41,656 bases of DNA from the NCBI GenBank assembly GCA_001780165.1, contig MFFQ01000114.1:52156-93811 (forward strand). Direction: 5' to 3'. A program made the position numbers and the translations under genes. The notes under the pieces are model-generated. The model was not told the DNA's origin and searched no databases. It was given only the letters and a program-made list of their open reading frames with translations. This document shows positions 35,090-41,656 of the stretch, one piece after another (position 1 is the stretch's first letter; each line of letters starts with the position of its first letter). The DNA comes from Candidatus Eisenbacteria bacterium RBG_16_71_46. Lineage in GTDB: Bacteria; Eisenbacteria; RBG-16-71-46.

Positions 35090-35185
35090 GTATTCACCCC
35101 CTCCGGACTCTCCCGCGTGAACGACAATCGCTCCTTCGGATGCCCCTCGCTCCGGCAACGATCCAGCGCGTCTCGGGGGCGTGCA

Positions 35186-35214
35186 AAGATAGACGGGTGT
35201 CAGGGAGTCGTCAA
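35186..35214 (-). promoter_or_regulatory. Sigma-70 promoter of trxA
   Basis: Minus strand: TTGACG (35214-35209), a 17 bp spacer, TATCTT (35191-35186). The start site would be near 35179, with a leader of about 90 nt. Good match and ideal spacing. Confidence 0.65.
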
Positions 35215-35252
35215 CCGCGGTCGCGCCAAAGGCGCCGCGCGGCGGTGAACCG

Positions 35253-35951
35253 ATGATTCCGATCCGCGACATCAATCCCTCCGCCTCGCGGCCGATCGTC
35301 ACCCGCACGCTCATCGCGATCAACTGCGCGGTGTTCGTCTACGAGTTGATGCTCGGATCCTCGCTGCGCGGCTTCATGTACGAATGGGGCATGGTGCCCG
35401 CACGGCTCACCATGGCGCTCGGCGGATCGGACACCGCTCTCGGCGGCGCGTTGGGAACCGTGTTTACCTCGATGTTCCTGCACGGCGGCTGGGCCCACCT
35501 CATCGGAAACATGTGGTACCTGTGGATCTTCGGCGACAACGTCGAGGACCGCCTCGGCCCCGCGCGTTACCTGTTGTTCTACCTCACGGCGGGCATCGTC
35601 TCGGCGCTCGTCCATTACGCCTCGAACCGCGCCTCGATGGTGCCCACGGTGGGCGCGAGCGGCGCGATCGCGGGGGTGCTCGGGGCCTACGCCGTTGCCT
35701 TTCCGCGGGCACGGGTGGTGACCCTGGTGCCGCTCGTCATCTTCTTCCAACTGGTGACCCTGCCCGCGCTCCTGGTGCTGGGCCTGTGGTTCGTGTTCCA
35801 GCTCTTCACTGGAACCCTGGCTCTGGCGGGGACTCCGGGGGGCGGGGGGGTGGCCTGGTGGGCCCACATCGGCGGCTTCGTTTTCGGTGGAGTGGCCATG
35901 GCGTTCCTGAACCGCCACCGCTACCGCCGGGGCGGCCGCCGCCTCGCGTAG
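35253..35951 (+). CDS. Rhomboid-family intramembrane serine protease
   Basis: 232 aa. About six membrane segments. The catalytic Ser is S136 in GASGA and the His is H205 in WWAHIGGF. HLIGNMWYLWIFGDNVED (82-99) carries the conserved oxyanion Asn (N86). It cuts transmembrane proteins within the bilayer; the target is unknown. The ATG at 35253 gives the family start IPIRDINPS. The first base of its TAG stop precedes the terminal AG of the palindromic element that follows. Confidence 0.93.
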   Translation: MIPIRDINPSASRPIVTRTLIAINCAVFVYELMLGSSLRGFMYEWGMVPARLTMALGGSDTALGGALGTVFTSMFLHGGWAHLIGNMWYLWIFGDNVEDRLGPARYLLFYLTAGIVSALVHYASNRASMVPTVGASGAIAGVLGAYAVAFPRARVVTLVPLVIFFQLVTLPALLVLGLWFVFQLFTGTLALAGTPGGGGVAWWAHIGGFVFGGVAMAFLNRHRYRRGGRRLA

Positions 35952-36080
35952 GCTCCGTCCGCAAACACGCGGGGGCTGCGTTGCGCGGTCGGCTCCTCGC
36001 TCCGACGTGGCCGGAAGGCCACGACTGCGCTCGTCGCGCGACCGCGACGCCTTGCCCCCGCGTGTTTGCGGACGGAGCCT
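35950..36080. repeat. Palindromic (MITE-like) element family 1, copy C (inverted)
   Basis: 131 bp with perfect 27 bp inverted repeats (35950-35976 and 36054-36080; outer end AGGCTCCGTCCGC). The core at 35980-36014 is the reverse complement of the core in copies A and B. The left-half segment of copy B is also matched by the reverse complement of about 36016-36052. The arms differ from copy B yet are fully complementary to each other. The element begins within the rhomboid stop codon (tAGGCT). Confidence 0.85.
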
Positions 36081-36129
36081 TGCGGGCGTGCCGGCACGCA
36101 ACCGGGTTTCGGCGCCGGCGCGAATGGTC

Positions 36130-36135
36130 TAATCT
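36130..36135 (+). promoter_or_regulatory. Candidate -10 box for the peptidase-hflX operon
   Basis: TAATCT at 36130-36135, with a weak TTTCGG 17 bp upstream. The start site would be near 36142, 48 nt before the GTG. Confidence 0.35.
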
Positions 36136-36189
36136 CTCCCGTTCCCCGGGGGGGAAGCGACCTGCCTCTGCCGGGCGCGAGGAGGACCA

Positions 36190-37413
36190 GTGCGCAAGGA
36201 TCTCGATCGACTGATGCAGCAGCACGGCATCGGCGGCATGGTGGTGCTCGCCCATGATCGCTACAGTCCCGCGTTCCACTACGTCACCGGGCAGCGCCTG
36301 CACTATGGCGTCTACTTCCGCGGCGCCGACGGCCGCGCGTATCTCATCCACGATCCCATGGAGCGCGACCAGGCGGCGCTCGTCGGCTGCGAGCACGCGC
36401 CGTTCGAGCAGCACGGCCTGACCCGGCTGGTGGACGAGGAGGGCTCCCCTCCGCGCGTGTTCGGACGCCTCATCGGCGAGACCCTGGCCACGCTCGGGAT
36501 CCAGGGCCCGGTGGCGTTTCTCGGCGAGACCGGCGTCGGCTTCGCGCACCAGCTGCTCGAACGCGTGCGCGAGGTGCACGCGGACGTCGAACCGGACACC
36601 ACGCATCCGGACATCCTCACCGTCGCGCGCATGACCAAGGACGCGGACGAGATCGAGGCCATCCGCCACGCCGCGCGGGGCACGGTGGCGGCGATGCAAA
36701 AGCTCCGTCACTTCCTCGAGTCGCTGCGGCCGGCCGCGGACGGCTTTCACGCCGATGGCTCGGGACCGGTGACGCTCGGCGATCTGCGGCGGCTGCTGCG
36801 GGCGGAGTTCCTCGAGCACGGGCTGGCCGAAGACGGCGAGAGCATCGTCTCGCAGGGCCGCGACGCCGGCGTGCCTCACAACCGCGGCAACGACGTCGAC
36901 CCGCTCCGCGCGGGAGAGCCCCTGCTGGTGGACATCTTCCCCGGCGAGTCGGGGGGCGGATACCACAGCGACCTCACGCGGACTTTCTGCATGGGCGAGG
37001 CGAACGAGTCGCTCAGGCGCCTCTACGACGACGTGCGCGACGCCTTCGACACGGCGATGGAAAGCCTGGCCGTCGGGGTCTCCTGCCGTGCGGTCCAGGA
37101 GAAGGTGTGCGATCTGTTCGAGAGTCGCGGGCACGCGACGGTGCGCTCGCGGCAGGGGACGCAGGAGGGCTACGTCCACGGCCTGGGTCACGGCGTCGGC
37201 CTCGCGGTGCACGAGGCGCCGCGGCTCGGCGGCCCGCCCTCGAACACGCAGCCGCTCGAGCCGGGTATGGTCGTCACCATCGAACCCGGCCTCTACTACC
37301 CGGCGCGCGGCCTCGGCGTGCGCATCGAGGACCTGGTCGTGGTCGGGCCCGACGGCAGCCCCGAGAACCTCACGCCGGTGCCCTACGACCTGGAGATTCA
37401 CCCGCACGGATGA
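36190..37413 (+). CDS. M24-family Xaa-Pro aminopeptidase
   Basis: 407 aa. Removes N-terminal residues before proline. The creatinase-like N-domain is about 1-150 and the pita-bread domain 155-400. The metal ligands are D248, D261, H334, E365 and E380 (VDIF, HSDLTRTF, GLGHGVG, TIEPGLYY, RIEDLVVV), the full canonical set. The GTG at 36190 is preceded by GAGGAGGA. No signal peptide, so cytosolic. hflX overlaps its stop by 4 bp (ATGA). Confidence 0.93.
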   Translation: MRKDLDRLMQQHGIGGMVVLAHDRYSPAFHYVTGQRLHYGVYFRGADGRAYLIHDPMERDQAALVGCEHAPFEQHGLTRLVDEEGSPPRVFGRLIGETLATLGIQGPVAFLGETGVGFAHQLLERVREVHADVEPDTTHPDILTVARMTKDADEIEAIRHAARGTVAAMQKLRHFLESLRPAADGFHADGSGPVTLGDLRRLLRAEFLEHGLAEDGESIVSQGRDAGVPHNRGNDVDPLRAGEPLLVDIFPGESGGGYHSDLTRTFCMGEANESLRRLYDDVRDAFDTAMESLAVGVSCRAVQEKVCDLFESRGHATVRSRQGTQEGYVHGLGHGVGLAVHEAPRLGGPPSNTQPLEPGMVVTIEPGLYYPARGLGVRIEDLVVVGPDGSPENLTPVPYDLEIHPHG

Positions 37414-38531
37414 AGGCGACCCACGAAATCGTGAACCCGCCGCGCGCCGAGCGCGCAGTGCTCGTCGGCCATGCCGGACGCAACGGCCGCGAGCTGGGCC
37501 GCTCGCTCGAGGAGCTGGCACGGCTCGCCGACACCGCCGGGGCGCAGGTGATCGGCCAGATGGTGCAGCGTCGCGGCAGCATCCATCCGGCGAGCTTCAT
37601 CGGCCGTGGAAAGCTCGACGAGCTCAAGGGCCTCGCCGGCGAGGTCCGCGCCGATGTCGCGATCTTCAACGACGATCTCTCGCCGCCGCAGGTGCGCAAC
37701 CTGGAGAAGGCGCTCGGGCTCAAGGTCGTGGACCGCTCCGAGCTGATCCTCGACATCTTCGCGCGGCGCGCCCGCACGCGGGAGTCGCGGCTCCAGGTCG
37801 AGCTGGCGCAGCTCGAATACACCATGCCGCGTCTCACCGGCCTGTGGAAACACCTGGAGCGCCAGGCGGGCGGCATCGGCACGCGTGGCCCGGGCGAAAC
37901 CCAGCTCGAGGTGGACCGGCGGCGGGTGCGGGAACGCATCGCCACCCTGCGCCGCGAGTTGCAGGGGGTCGAGCGCGAGCGCGAGACCCAGCGCCGCCGC
38001 CGCCGGCGCGAATTCCGCGCCGCGCTGGTCGGCTACACCAACGCCGGCAAGAGCACGCTGTTCAACGTGCTCACCCGCGCCGACGTCTTCGTCGAGGACC
38101 GCCTGTTCGCCACGCTCGACTCGACCACGCGCCAGATGGTGAGCCCGCAGCGGCGCGTCGCGCTGCTCACCGACACCGTGGGCTTCATCCGCAAGCTGCC
38201 CCACCACCTCGTGGCGTCGTTCCACAGCACGCTGGCCGAGGCGACCGAGGCCGACCTGCTGCTGCACGTGGTGGACGCGGCCGAGCCCGATTTCCGCCGG
38301 CAGATCGCCGCGGTCGAGTCGGTGCTCGAGGAGATCCTCGACACCCCACGGCCGACGGTGCTGGTCTTCAACAAGCTGGATCGGATCGAGGATCCCGTGA
38401 GCGTGGCGGGGCTGCGGGTGGAGCATCCGGGCTCGGTGCTGGTGTCGGCGCACACCGGCGAGGGCCTGGCCGAACTGCGCGCCCTGGTGTGGGCGAGCGC
38501 CGACGAGCGCGCCACGCGCCGGGCGTCCTGA
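37410..38531 (+). CDS. hflX: Ribosome-associated GTPase HflX
   Basis: 373 aa. Splits stalled or idle ribosomes under stress. The N-terminal domain has FIGRGKLDEL (63-72) and VDRSELILDIFARRARTRESRLQVELAQLEY. The glycine-rich linker is GGIGTRGPGETQLEVDRR (154-171). G1 is GYTNAGKS (208-215), G3 DTVG (255-258) and G4 NKLD near 305. The C-terminal region is shorter than in E. coli. The ATG at 37410 overlaps the peptidase stop. A six-Arg run (about 195-200) marks the linker end. Confidence 0.96.
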   Translation: MKATHEIVNPPRAERAVLVGHAGRNGRELGRSLEELARLADTAGAQVIGQMVQRRGSIHPASFIGRGKLDELKGLAGEVRADVAIFNDDLSPPQVRNLEKALGLKVVDRSELILDIFARRARTRESRLQVELAQLEYTMPRLTGLWKHLERQAGGIGTRGPGETQLEVDRRRVRERIATLRRELQGVERERETQRRRRRREFRAALVGYTNAGKSTLFNVLTRADVFVEDRLFATLDSTTRQMVSPQRRVALLTDTVGFIRKLPHHLVASFHSTLAEATEADLLLHVVDAAEPDFRRQIAAVESVLEEILDTPRPTVLVFNKLDRIEDPVSVAGLRVEHPGSVLVSAHTGEGLAELRALVWASADERATRRAS

Positions 38532-38538
38532 GAATCCC

Positions 38539-38988
38539 ATGCCCGATCCGATCACGGTGCTCGACTTCCGCACGGAGCTGCGCGCGCCGATCGAGCGCGT
38601 CTTCGCGGCGGTGACCGAAGGGCCCCACCTCGCGCACTGGCTGTGCGACGAGGCGCGCAGCGACCCCCAGCCGGGAGGACGCCTGACGCTGATCTGGACC
38701 AGACCCGGCTCCACGCCCCAGCCGTTCGAGGCGCGCTGGGTGGTGTTCGAGCCCACCAGCAGCGCCGCCTTCGACGGCGGACACTCGGGCTATCCCGACG
38801 GCTACGCGGGTCGCGTGGGGTTCGAGCTGGCGTCCCGCGGGGAGGGCACGGTGCTCGTCACGCGCCACCGGCTGCCCGCGCGGCCGGACTACGAGCCGAT
38901 CTCCGCGACCTACCGCGCCGCGTGGCCGCGCGCCCTCGAGCGGCTGGTCGCCTACCTCGACGGCGAGACCCCCGCCGCCTCGTCGTGA
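38539..38988 (+). CDS. SRPBCC/AHSA1-domain protein
   Basis: 149 aa. Single START-like hydrophobic-pocket domain: TELRAPIERVFAAVTEGPHLAHWL (12-35) opens the fold, and TYRAAWPRALERLVAYL forms the closing helix. Such proteins bind lipids or act as chaperone cofactors; the ligand is unknown. The ATG at 38539 lies 7 nt after hflX. Its stop overlaps the next start (GTGA). Confidence 0.8.
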   Translation: MPDPITVLDFRTELRAPIERVFAAVTEGPHLAHWLCDEARSDPQPGGRLTLIWTRPGSTPQPFEARWVVFEPTSSAAFDGGHSGYPDGYAGRVGFELASRGEGTVLVTRHRLPARPDYEPISATYRAAWPRALERLVAYLDGETPAASS

Positions 38989-39839
38989 GCGCCGGCGAGA
39001 GCACCGCCCTGCGCACGCTGCGCTTCGGGCACAGTCCCGACGCCGACGACGCCTACATGTTCTACGGCTTTCACGCCGGCCAGGCGACGATCGCCGGCTG
39101 CCGCGTCGAGCACGTGCTCGAGGACATCCAGAGCCTGAACCGGCGCGCCCTCGAGCGGGCCGATCTCGAGATCACGGCGGTCTCGGCGCACGCCTACGCC
39201 TCGCTCGCCGGCCGCTACGCCGTGCTCGCTTGCGGCGCCTCGCTCGGCATGGGCTACGGCCCGGTGGTGGTGGCGCGCGAGCCGCGCGAGCTGTCCTCGC
39301 TGGTGGGCGCGCGGGTGGCGATCCCGGGCGCGCTGACCACCGCCGCGCTGCTGCTCGCGATCGAATGCCCGGGCAGCGTCCCGGTGGAGGTCATGTTCGA
39401 TCGCATCCCGGCGGCGGTCCTCGCCGGCGAGGTCGAGGCCGGGGTGATCATCCACGAGAGCCAGCTCACCTATCGCGACGAGGGACTGACGAAGGTGGTC
39501 GATTTCGGCGAGCTGTGGCGCGACCGCGACGGCCTGCCGGTCCCCCTCGGCCTCGACGTCGTGCGCCGCGACCTGGGGCCCGAGCTGATGCGCGCGGTCT
39601 CGACCGGATTCCGCGCCTCCATCCAGGCGGCGCTGGAGCACGAGGACGAGGCCCTGCGCTACGCCCTGCGATTCGGGCGCGGCCTGGACCTCGAGCAGGG
39701 CGGTCGCTTCGTCCACATGTACGTGAACGAGCTCACCCTCGACCTGGGCGAGATCGGTCGCCGGGCGCTCGAGCGCCTCTATGCCCAGGCGGTCGAGGCC
39801 GGACGCCTGGCCGCCGCACCACGACTGGAGATCATTTAG
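38985..39839 (+). CDS. MqnA/MqnD-family protein, probable 1,4-dihydroxy-6-naphthoate synthase
   Basis: 284 aa. Periplasmic-binding-protein-like fold used by futalosine-pathway menaquinone enzymes. GHSPDADDAYMFYG (15-28), ITAVSAHAYASLAGRYAVL, GYGPVVVA, GARVAIPGALTTAALLL and GVIIHESQLTY fit the family, and HESQ near 162 supports MqnD more than MqnA. No signal peptide is seen, so a cytosolic enzyme rather than a transport-binding protein is expected. No other mqn gene is in the window, so the pathway is inferred. The GTG at 38985 overlaps the SRPBCC stop. Confidence 0.78.
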   Translation: MSAGESTALRTLRFGHSPDADDAYMFYGFHAGQATIAGCRVEHVLEDIQSLNRRALERADLEITAVSAHAYASLAGRYAVLACGASLGMGYGPVVVAREPRELSSLVGARVAIPGALTTAALLLAIECPGSVPVEVMFDRIPAAVLAGEVEAGVIIHESQLTYRDEGLTKVVDFGELWRDRDGLPVPLGLDVVRRDLGPELMRAVSTGFRASIQAALEHEDEALRYALRFGRGLDLEQGGRFVHMYVNELTLDLGEIGRRALERLYAQAVEAGRLAAAPRLEII

Positions 39840-39948
39840 GGCGGAAGCGCGATCGCCGGCAGCGACGACTCGGTGCTCCCGCGCGCCAGAGCTGCCCACG
39901 CCGCGCCGGACGCGTCGGGGCATCGCGCGGCGCCGCGGGCCGTAACGG

Positions 39949-39977
39949 TTGTGACCCGGCTGCCCAGCGACTACCCT
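39949..39977 (+). promoter_or_regulatory. Candidate promoter giving a leaderless mRNA for the membrane protein gene
   Basis: TTGTGA (39949-39954), a 17 bp spacer and TACCCT (39972-39977). The -10 ends 6 nt before the GTG at 39984, the same geometry as at 29279-29291. Confidence 0.35.
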
Positions 39978-39983
39978 GCCGGC

Positions 39984-41656
39984 GTGCGCGTTCCGTGCCG
40001 CTCCGCCGCCCATCTGGCCATGTTCGTTCTCATCACCTTCTGCGGCAGCGGCCTATGGCTGCTGCACGCGGAGAACTGGGGGCTGGGCCGCCAGTCCCCG
40101 GTGCTGGGCTACGACGCCGCCCAGTACGCGCTCGCGGCCCGCGAGTTGGCCCAGCACGGCCGCCTGGCCACGACCTTCGCCCTCCCGCTCGAGCTCCCGC
40201 GCCACCCCCAGCCGCCGTGGCCGCTCGCCACCGTGCAGCCCGGGCTGGTGCTCGCCGAGGCCGCCCTGTTCCGCATCACCCCGCCCGAGCTGCGCATCGC
40301 GGGTCTGCACGTCTTCCAGCTCCGCCGTCCGGATCAGCGCCAGTGGCTGGTGGTGGTCCTGCCGTTCATCTGCTTCCTCGCGAGCGCGGCCGGGCTCGGG
40401 CTGGCCGTGGCGCGCATCCTGGCGCGGCACGCTGCGGGGCTCACGCCCGGGCTGTGCGCGGCGGCGGGGACCGTCGTCGGGCTCACGTTCCTGCTCGACC
40501 CCGAGGCGCAGCACTTCGCGATCGGCGGCTTCACCGAGCTGCCCTTCACCGCCGGGCTGATCGCCGCGGTGGCGGGGCTCGCGCTGGAGCGTGCGCCGAG
40601 GAGACCGCTGCTCTTCGGGCTCCTGCTGGGGGTCACCGGCAGCTTTCGCGGCGCGATGCTGTGGCTGTCCCCGATCTTCGCCCTCGGGGCCGCCGCCCTG
40701 GCGGTGCCGCGCGGGCGCCTGCGGGTGTTCGCTCTGGTGATGCTCGGCTTCGCCCTGCCGCTCGCGCCGTGGTGGTTCTACAAGTGGCGCGCCTTCGGCT
40801 CGCCGGCCTCGGATCTCTCCGCGCTCTCGATCTGGGACGGGATCGGGGGCTGGGACTGGCTGACGCTGTTCCACGCCACCGAGTTTCCGCGCATGCCGAC
40901 CGGGCTCGTCGCACTCGGCCTGCTGGCGCAGAAGGTGGGCCGCAATCTTCCCGAGTTGATCCTCTCCATGCTCACCGGCGCGCGCGCGCTGTGGGTCGGA
41001 GCGCTGGTGCTGTGGGTGGCGATCGCGCGCCCCCGTCGCGGACCGGAAGTGGCGGGAGCCGTGCTGCTCGGCTGCGCCGTGGCGAGTCTGTTCATCGCCG
41101 CACTCGGGGTGCCGTGGCTGCGCTACCTCTTCCCGGTGCGCTCGGTGCTCGAGGCCGCGGGCATGCTCGCGGCGTGGGCGCTCCTCACCCGGCTGCCGGC
41201 GCCGGCGCGCGTCTCGGCGCTCGCGCTGGTGGTCGCGGCCATCGCGCTGGGCTGGGGCACATTCCAGACCGTGCGCGGCAACCTCGAGGCGCTGCGCACC
41301 GCACCCGAGCGCGGCGTGCCCCAGACGCTCACCCTGCTCGAGCTCGCCGTGCTGATGAGCCAGGAGATCCCCCCCGGCGAGCCGGTGATGAGCAACCTCG
41401 GGCCCACGCTGGCCTGGCACGCGCGGCGCCCGGTGGTGAGCCTGGCCATCACCCCCGAGGAGGTGGAGGCCTGCCGTCGCCATCTCGACGTGCGCCACGT
41501 CCTGCTCGTGTTCCGCGATGCGGCGCACGCCTGGCCGGGGTGGCGCGAGCTCCTCCAGCGCCCGCAGGAGGCGCCCCGCAACCCGGATTGGAACGTCCGC
41601 CGCGTGCGGCAGTTCGAGAGCAGCGACGGCTTCGCGGTGGTGTGGCTCGACCTCGG
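39984..41656 (+). CDS. GT-C-like multi-spanning membrane glycosyltransferase (3' end outside window)
   Basis: At least 557 codons, open to the window edge. After a first membrane helix (about 10-27), GYDAAQYALAARELAQHGRLAT (42-63) resembles the first periplasmic loop of ArnT/PMT-type GT-C enzymes, with the catalytic-type acid D44. About ten hydrophobic segments follow (WLVVVLPFICFLASAAGLGL, LWVGALVLWVAIA, and others). A soluble C-terminal part (from about 455) includes VMSNLGPTLAWHARRPVV. It probably transfers a sugar from a lipid carrier outside the inner membrane; substrate unknown. The GTG at 39984 is chosen; an ATG at 40020 is possible. Confidence 0.75.
   Translation, partial: MRVPCRSAAHLAMFVLITFCGSGLWLLHAENWGLGRQSPVLGYDAAQYALAARELAQHGRLATTFALPLELPRHPQPPWPLATVQPGLVLAEAALFRITPPELRIAGLHVFQLRRPDQRQWLVVVLPFICFLASAAGLGLAVARILARHAAGLTPGLCAAAGTVVGLTFLLDPEAQHFAIGGFTELPFTAGLIAAVAGLALERAPRRPLLFGLLLGVTGSFRGAMLWLSPIFALGAAALAVPRGRLRVFALVMLGFALPLAPWWFYKWRAFGSPASDLSALSIWDGIGGWDWLTLFHATEFPRMPTGLVALGLLAQKVGRNLPELILSMLTGARALWVGALVLWVAIARPRRGPEVAGAVLLGCAVASLFIAALGVPWLRYLFPVRSVLEAAGMLAAWALLTRLPAPARVSALALVVAAIALGWGTFQTVRGNLEALRTAPERGVPQTLTLLELAVLMSQEIPPGEPVMSNLGPTLAWHARRPVVSLAITPEEVEACRRHLDVRHVLLVFRDAAHAWPGWRELLQRPQEAPRNPDWNVRRVRQFESSDGFAVVWLDL

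Noticed and set aside
40053-41528. Minus-strand 491 aa frame near the window end
   Set aside because: Its translation is His/Gln/Arg/Glu-rich and featureless. The plus strand encodes a hydrophobic, motif-bearing membrane protein that remains open to the edge.

Overview
The window is a GC-rich (about 70 %), gene-dense stretch of a bacterial chromosome. The organism looks like a Gram-negative with an outer membrane: it encodes an OmpA-type porin, a FadL-type fatty-acid porin, two predicted lipoproteins and a TonB-C-terminal protein. It also carries a CdaA-type di-adenylate cyclase, a probable futalosine-pathway (MqnA/MqnD-type) menaquinone enzyme, and thrombospondin-3 repeats in its OmpA. That mix, with many GTG starts and long Arg/Pro/Ala-rich tails, suggests an environmental lineage such as Candidatus Eisenbacteria, Gemmatimonadota or a relative. 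No rRNA or phylogenetic marker was compared, so the assignment is inference. No phage, integrase, transposase gene or CRISPR array is visible.

Layout. 1-3.6 kb: a trans-sulfuration PLP enzyme and an OmpA/TSP3 protein, both on the minus strand. 3.7-6.0 kb: a DinB-family protein, folP and cdaA on the plus strand. 6.2-10.4 kb: a CAT-anticodon tRNA followed by the conserved tilS-hpt-ftsH cluster. 10.7-19.8 kb: a fatty-acid-use locus, with fadJ-like, fadI-like and TPR genes on the minus strand diverging from acyl-CoA synthetase, FadL and SGNH-lipoprotein genes on the plus strand. 19.8-22.1 kb: a DUF885 peptidase-like protein and a double zinc-ribbon cold-shock protein with a strong promoter and a long leader. 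22.6-26.6 kb: an operon of YprA/MrfA-like helicase, SAM methyltransferase and YprB/MrfB-like exonuclease. 26.7-29.0 kb: two tandem paralogous exported proteins. 29.3-34.7 kb: NRDE protein, SDR, small zinc ribbon, HAD phosphatase, a conserved hypothetical, TonB-C protein and NAD(P)HX repair enzyme. 34.8-36.0 kb: thioredoxin diverging from a rhomboid protease. 36.2-41.7 kb: Xaa-Pro peptidase, hflX, SRPBCC protein, MqnD-like protein, then a membrane glycosyltransferase-like gene cut by the window end.

The least expected content lies between genes. (i) A family of about 130-150 bp palindromic elements shares a core. In the two complete copies the terminal arms differ in sequence but remain perfectly self-complementary, and in all three copies the element end forms part of the stop codon of the preceding gene (139, 5950, 35949). 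(ii) A second, roughly 78 bp palindromic repeat occurs at the window start and, inverted, at 22334-22411. (iii) Three large hairpins fill the ftsH/fadJ gap. (iv) A 32 bp perfect palindrome is centred on the nnr stop codon. (v) A 31 bp G-rich repeat is present three times in tandem and once alone. Several sigma-70-type promoters can be read. Two of them sit 6 nt upstream of GTG starts, which suggests leaderless mRNAs.
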